NCBI GenBank assembly: GCA_002751075.1
Contig: NAOQ01000717.1
Coordinates: 12,085-26,518 of the forward strand
Reading direction: 5' to 3'
DNA: 14,434 bases
DNA from: Ichthyophonus hoferi
Taxonomy: Eukaryota; Opisthokonta; Ichthyosporea; Ichthyophonida; Ichthyophonidae
Shown: in pieces, positions 10,041-14,434 of the stretch
How the letters are laid out: each line of letters opens with the position of its first letter
Numbering within the stretch: position 1 is the stretch's first letter
The notes under the pieces: generated by a model
The model's database searches: none
What the model was told of the DNA's origin: nothing
Seen by the model: only the letters and a program-made list of their open reading frames with translations
Translations under genes and position numbers: made by a program

Positions 10041-10183
10041 TTAACCCGAGATTGTAAACACACGATCAACACTCCTCCCATGAACCGTCCCATATTCAAC
10101 AGCACAGTCTACAATGGCGAAGAAAGAGGTGACATCAGGGGCAGAGTACTTGAGCGTAACATCTAAGATCTTACTAACAAACT
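10041..10183 (-). CDS. candidate orphan exon, unrecognised
   Basis: On the minus strand an acceptor-like TTTAAATATAG (AG at 10185-10184) is followed by an open stretch of 46 codons ending in TAA at 10041-10043. It starts FVSKILDVTLKYSAPDVTSF and continues with FAIVDCAVEYGTVHGRSVD, then RVFTISG. The composition is protein-like and unlike the surrounding AT-rich DNA. No matching upstream exon was found between here and 10937, and no known family comes to mind. The plus strand of the same stretch is also open for about 48 codons (…NTPPMNRPIFNSTVYNGEER…), so strand is uncertain. It could be the last exon of a small gene, a gene fragment or part of an old mobile element. Confidence 0.3.
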
Positions 10184-10889
10184 CTATATTTAAATAATAG
10201 ATCACAGAATTCTAAAGCATATTATATGGCTTAGTAGGGTAGTATTAGTAGAGACAAGGTTTGGGAGTCCTTTTATATGGTATGGTATGGTGGTGGTGTC
10301 GAGGCTAATTGCTGAGATGTTTAGAAAAATCAATTGTCCTTGAATTTTCGAATTAACTTGGTGATTGTTTGCTTTTATTTTATATTTTGAATTGGGCTAT
10401 CAATTGGTTTTTGAATAATAAAAAAACCCTCTAAAATGAAATAATAATATTAGTAAAACATGAAGTATTGAGATAACCTAATTAAAGATTGCTTTGTGAA
10501 TTATTAACATATAATATAATACAAAATTATATGAATGATCGAGCAGCTGAAATTCAATCAAGTTATCTCGATCTATTACTACATATTTATTTTATGCTTA
10601 TTCAAAAAAAATTAAAAACACTACTACACATTAGTTTTAATTGGCACAGCTAGAATGTGATCAATTTTTATTATATGTAAATAGTGTTTGATATATATGT
10701 TCTATAAGGTATGTTTAGTACCTGTGTGATATACTATTGGTGGAAAGGGATAAATTGGTATAAGCCCATTGGCTATATAGATAGATCAGATCATATGATT
10801 ACTTAATAGATCATATACTTAATTAATTAGATCACACAATCGATTAATAGACCATTATATCAATCCAATCACAACTATCCATTGTCTAA
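10184..10889. other. intergenic AT-rich sequence, no gene seen
   Basis: Low-complexity AT-rich DNA. It includes a GGTAT pentamer run near 10277-10291 and loosely repeated TTAATAGATCA-like units at about 10780-10855 next to the 3' end of the SIN3 gene. No coding signal was found on either strand. Confidence 0.5.
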
Positions 10890-10895
10890 TTTATT
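10890..10895 (-). promoter_or_regulatory. poly(A) signal of the SIN3-family gene
   Basis: AATAAA on the minus strand, about 43 nt after the TGA stop (10938-10940) of the SIN3-family gene. Assigned by sequence and position. Confidence 0.5.
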
Positions 10896-10937
10896 CAACT
10901 AAACCAATCAGATAAATGGCTAAGCGTGTTGAATTTT

Positions 10938-13900
10938 TCATGCTGAAATTTCATCCCTAGAGGAGTAGGGCGGTTTGATTGGTGGGTTATGATGGCCAGG
11001 TGCCATATAAGGAAACATAGGACGTTGATTCATTGGATAGGAACCTCCTGGGCCCTGTGATTCGGGTAGGGTCAGGGAAAAGTATTTTAAAGCTATAGTT
11101 TAAAATTTTAAAGAAATGATATATCTGGTTAGTAAGCTAAATTTATTTCCATAAATATGCATGGGCATTTAATTGAGAGGTATACACATATATATACCAT
11201 AAAAGTATATAGCAGTATGCCGTAATATGGGTGCATTATGGGGTATGGGAGGTATGTATCATATTGTCAGTCTTATCAGCATATGGCCATGCTATTATAT
11301 TATATATATATATACATCCATACATACATATACATACATATACATACATACATACATATGAATACATCCATAAATGTATACATATAAATATATACATACA
11401 TAATATCACAAACCCACATATATTAATTAATATATACCATTGATTCAGCCATCATGAGCTCATTTCTCCTATTCTCCAAATATAGTAACATTCGATCCCG
11501 CTGTGACGTAGACTTTGTAGGCTGTGCAAAAATAATAAAAAAGCAAGTCATTATAAATATATTATATACTTCATCGCTAACTATTTATCAATCTACACCC
11601 CCAGGTACATACCCAAAAATATACAACACAGATTATATACCATACAACATATACCAAATTGTAACATATACGTATACCATATAACATATACCATACTATA
11701 ACATACACCATATACCATACAACATATTATAACATATATAATAAAACATATAACATGTACCATATAACACATTATAACATATATCACATAACATATACCT
11801 ACACGGATACATACCTTTCTATCTATCCTAAACAGTAAGTCAGAGGTATTAGGCACATATACCCGTGCACAGGTTGCTATGCAGATACGACACTCCAATC
11901 CATTGGCTACTATTAAGGAATCCTCGTTTGCTACTGGTTGGCGTGTTCTGAAATATAAATAGATTGGGTTGGTCGGTATTGGTTATTGTTGTGCTACACA
12001 CTTTCTCTAGGTATGTATGTATAATATATTATTATACAACATAGTACAATACAATACAATACAATACAATACAATACAATATAATACAATACAACACAAC
12101 ACAATACAATACAGTATAATACAACAGAATACAATACAATACAATACAATACAACACAGCATAGTAAAATATAATGTTATATTTACCTTCCTAAGAATAC
12201 CCTTGGCCCGTGGGCCAGTACATCAGCTAGAGTCGAACTAGTCGGGCCGGGTCTTACATAAGCATTAAGATAATGACGATAATCTGATTCCTGTTGTGTT
12301 TCTATACCCCTCCCTTCATCGTAAATCATGTTTATGGTGAGCTTGTATTGGCGTGGATCCTAGGGTAATTAATTGGTAATAATTAGTAATTAATTAATTA
12401 ATTAGAGGTCTATAAGGCTTATGCTATAATAGATTTATATATATATAATATCTGTATTTAATTTTTGAAATGAATTTAATTGACTAATCACAATATCCAG
12501 CGTGGAAATTCCGACTACACGATTGGATAAGCATGCACAGATTAATATAACTGGTACAGAGTACATCTAAGATTAGAATAGACTAAATGCTATAATTATA
12601 ATATACAGCAATAGAAAATGTGATTGGATCAGACATATATATCACATATCCCGGGTTAGATCGTAGAACATGACCCAATGATAATTAACCAATTAAAGAA
12701 AACTGTGACATCCCCCAACAGCCATATATGCAATTGAATAATTATTGTGTTGCTATTCTAGCTCTAACTACAAATAATTATTAATCTCATAGCTATAATT
12801 AATTAAACACCCACAATGAGTTCATTGGTAAGATAGTTCGGTCATAAGCAGTGACAATTCACTATTCACTAATGAGGGCCAATTACAAATCAAATGATTA
12901 ATTAGAGATCAATACAATGTATAAACGTTCAAAAAAAATACAATTTTATGACGCAATCATGTTGCCGATTGCTTTATATTATATTAAAATCTTTAATCTA
13001 ATCTAATCATACTGCTAACCAATCAAAGTGAATGTGACGTCATAGTGAGGTCACACCAATCATACAACGAGATAAATACACAATTAAACAATTAACACAG
13101 TAATATTCTAGCTACAACAATTATTTATTAATACGCTAGTGGCTATATTTAAACTAACATAATGATTTAATTGGTAGAATAATTAGGTCATTAACTAACA
13201 GTGATAATTAACCAACCAGAGTCCATGCTTACATATGATAGCGAATAACGGTTGCCGTCTCTTATCACAGATCCCGCTTTGATAACGTAAGGGACAGCCA
13301 TTGGTCCATCTGGTACATGATGTATTTCGTCCATATATAGACGGTGCAGCTCATAGCTATTGGGCTCACTGATGGCCTGAGATAGCTATTGGTAGGATAG
13401 AAAATAGGATAGTATGTACATGAAAAAGAGTGTTTTCATTGGGAGAATATCATATGAATATCATTCTCTCGAATTACCCCTATATACTATTAATTTCCTA
13501 ACAATATTGTAAATATTACTATATATTACTATACTAGATAAATATCTATACATAGATACATAGATGCATAGATATATGCATATACATACACATATGCGGA
13601 TAGATAAACACGTATGTATATATATCTGCCAATCAAAACCTACCGCCCTCAGTAGTGCCGACACCAATCTATCTAAGGTGTATATAATATAGCCCTGAAC
13701 GCCCAATGTCTCTCTAATACCATCCTCAAACCCCATCTGATAGGTTAAGAGTCAGTAAAATAATTTTGTATGGTAGTAGTGTAGTAGTTTAGCATTATAT
13801 GGTAATAATATAATTCATAATACTATTTCAAAACCCCATCTGTTAGGTTAAGGGTCAGGTATACGACCTTAAAAGGCTATTAATTCTCAATTTATTATTG

Positions 13901-14255
13901 GCCATAAATCAACCACCACATTGATCTATACAAGATACAATGCACACCGTATCGCACACAATTAAGTTCGCTTTAAATTTATAAATCGCGTTTAACTGGC
14001 TATAGACCAGTGTACGTTTACTTACATAATAATAACTATATTATTTAAATATAATATTTAAATATAAAATATAAAATATAATCACACAAACAGATATACC
14101 AGTGTACCTAAATTAAACAAATATAATACTAAAATATTAAAATAAAAGCATAATTAGATTGGACTGATATCATGCATGTACCTCCCGGACTCACCTGATC
14201 TATAGTGCCCTCCAACAGTCTCCTAGCCAATCGCATGAAGTCATTCATCATATTG
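10938..14255 (-). CDS. SIN3: SIN3-family transcriptional co-repressor, C-terminal seven exons (5' partial)
   Basis: SIN3 is the nuclear scaffold of the SIN3-HDAC co-repressor complex. Exons in transcript order: 14255-14195, 13736-13644, 13376-13233, 12359-12187, 11947-11815, 11512-11438, 11054-10938. They sum to 796 nt, with consistent phases and GT-AG borders, giving 264 residues after a split first codon. The match is to the SIN3 C-terminal domain. LLEGTIDQMGFEDGIRETLG and GYIIYTLDRLVSALLRA correspond to the family's LLDGS-D-xxFEDxxR and Y-LFTLDKLI pattern. SDYRHYLNAYVRPG corresponds to the SDYxxxY segment. NGLECRICIATC followed by YVPNTSDLLFRI corresponds to the DKLECRF…YVIxSEDYMYR segment (family patterns recalled, not searched). 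The last exon encodes a Pro/Gly-rich, probably disordered 38-residue tail. The paired amphipathic helices and HDAC-interaction region must lie beyond the right edge. The first acceptor (AG 14257-14256) lacks a good pyrimidine tract but has a TGCTAAC branch-like site at 14294-14288. Confidence 0.85.
11295..11403. repeat. TA and ATAC microsatellite in the last SIN3 intron
   Basis: A (TA)n run is followed by (ATAC)n tetramers with scattered changes, ending about 35 nt before the exon at 11438-11512. Open frames over it are repeat artefacts. Confidence 0.85.
11615..11810. repeat. imperfect ACATATACCAT minisatellite in a SIN3 intron
   Basis: Roughly 20-nt units built from ATACCATATAACATAT-like sequence are repeated irregularly up to the donor of the exon at 11815-11947. 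A 101-aa minus-strand open frame at 11593-11898 joins this repeat to the true exon and is not a separate gene. Confidence 0.75.
12041..12165. repeat. (ACAAT)n pentanucleotide microsatellite in a SIN3 intron
   Basis: About 22 pentamer units, mostly ACAAT with ATAAT, ACAAC and ACAGT variants, just downstream (in the transcript) of the exon at 12187-12359. The plus-strand frame of repeated Tyr-Asn-Thr-Ile-Gln is a translation of this repeat. Confidence 0.9.
12681..13220. repeat. old imperfect direct repeat inside a SIN3 intron
   Basis: A unit of about 180-200 bp occurs at about 12681-12862 and again at about 13011-13215. Matching anchors in the same order are AACCAATTAAAG with TGTGACATC against AACCAATCAAAG with TGTGACGTC; TATTCTAGCT with AATTATTAAT against TATTCTAGCT with TTATTTATTAAT; and ATTGGTAAGATAGTTCGGTC against ATTGGTAGAATAATTAGGTC. 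A third start (ATAATTAACCAACCAGAG, about 13205) is cut short by the exon at 13233-13376. Probably an old duplicated non-coding element. Confidence 0.5.
13726..13858. repeat. duplicated splice-acceptor segment of a SIN3 intron
   Basis: A roughly 30-bp segment (TCAAACCCCATCTGATAGGT onward, 13726-13755) is repeated with a few changes at 13828-13858. The first copy holds the real acceptor and the first codons of the exon at 13644-13736. The second copy, 103 bp upstream in the transcript, keeps the acceptor but is followed by a stop after three codons (ATG GGG TTT TGA), so it acts as a decoy or would poison a transcript that used it. Confidence 0.75.
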
Positions 14256-14319
14256 CTAGTATCTATTTATAAATATATGAGTACCTTGTTAGCATCTACG
14301 TACGACATACAATCTCTAC

Positions 14320-14434
14320 GTCACACACACACATACATGCATACACACACATACACACACACATACACACATATATACATACACACATACATACACACAC
14401 ATACACACATACACACATACACACATACACACAT
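14320..14434. repeat. (AC)n/(ACACAT)n microsatellite running off the right edge
   Basis: CA dinucleotides mixed with CATA and ACACAT units, continuing to the last base of the window. It lies in the SIN3 intron upstream of the exon at 14195-14255, assuming that acceptor is right. Confidence 0.9.

Noticed and set aside
12017-12241. 74-aa plus-strand frame of repeated Tyr-Asn-Thr-Ile-Gln
   Set aside because: Direct translation of the ACAAT microsatellite, overlapping the antisense of a SIN3 exon.

Overview
The window is nuclear DNA of an intron-rich, AT-rich eukaryote. Genes are cut into short exons (31 to 180 nt where both ends are visible) by GT-AG introns of about 240 to 870 bp. Donors are mostly GTAAGT, GTATGT or GTACGT, and the introns are full of TA, ATAC, ACAAT and TTA microsatellites. 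The species cannot be fixed from the sequence. An early-branching animal such as a sponge, or a related protist, would fit an intron-rich genome carrying SIN3 together with a plant/bacterial/fungal-type glutamate decarboxylase, but this is inference.

Layout. (1) 23-259, plus strand: terminal exon of a gene I do not recognise, truncated by the left edge. (2) 532-7188, minus strand: a complete 12-exon glutamate decarboxylase gene of 501 aa. All exons join in frame and the PLP site is intact. It is convergent with gene 1, with 272 bp between the two stop codons and a poly(A) signal for each gene in that gap. (3) 7189-10937: intergenic, mostly AT-rich sequence with a TTA microsatellite. It holds two things no ordinary gene explains: a pair of diverged, back-to-back protein-like segments around a palindromic centre (about 9027-9585), and one orphan exon-like stretch (10041-10183). 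(4) 10938-14255, minus strand: the last seven exons (264 codons plus stop) of a SIN3-family transcriptional co-repressor, whose 5' part lies beyond the right edge. Its introns contain most of the microsatellites, an old imperfect direct repeat, and a duplicated splice acceptor.

GAD and SIN3 have unrelated roles (GABA synthesis; histone-deacetylase scaffold). They lie on the same strand but nothing suggests functional linkage. The most unusual observations are the inverted pair at 9027-9585, where in the best block most differences fall at third codon positions, and the C-terminal tail of the GAD, which has the look of the calmodulin-binding tail of plant GADs.
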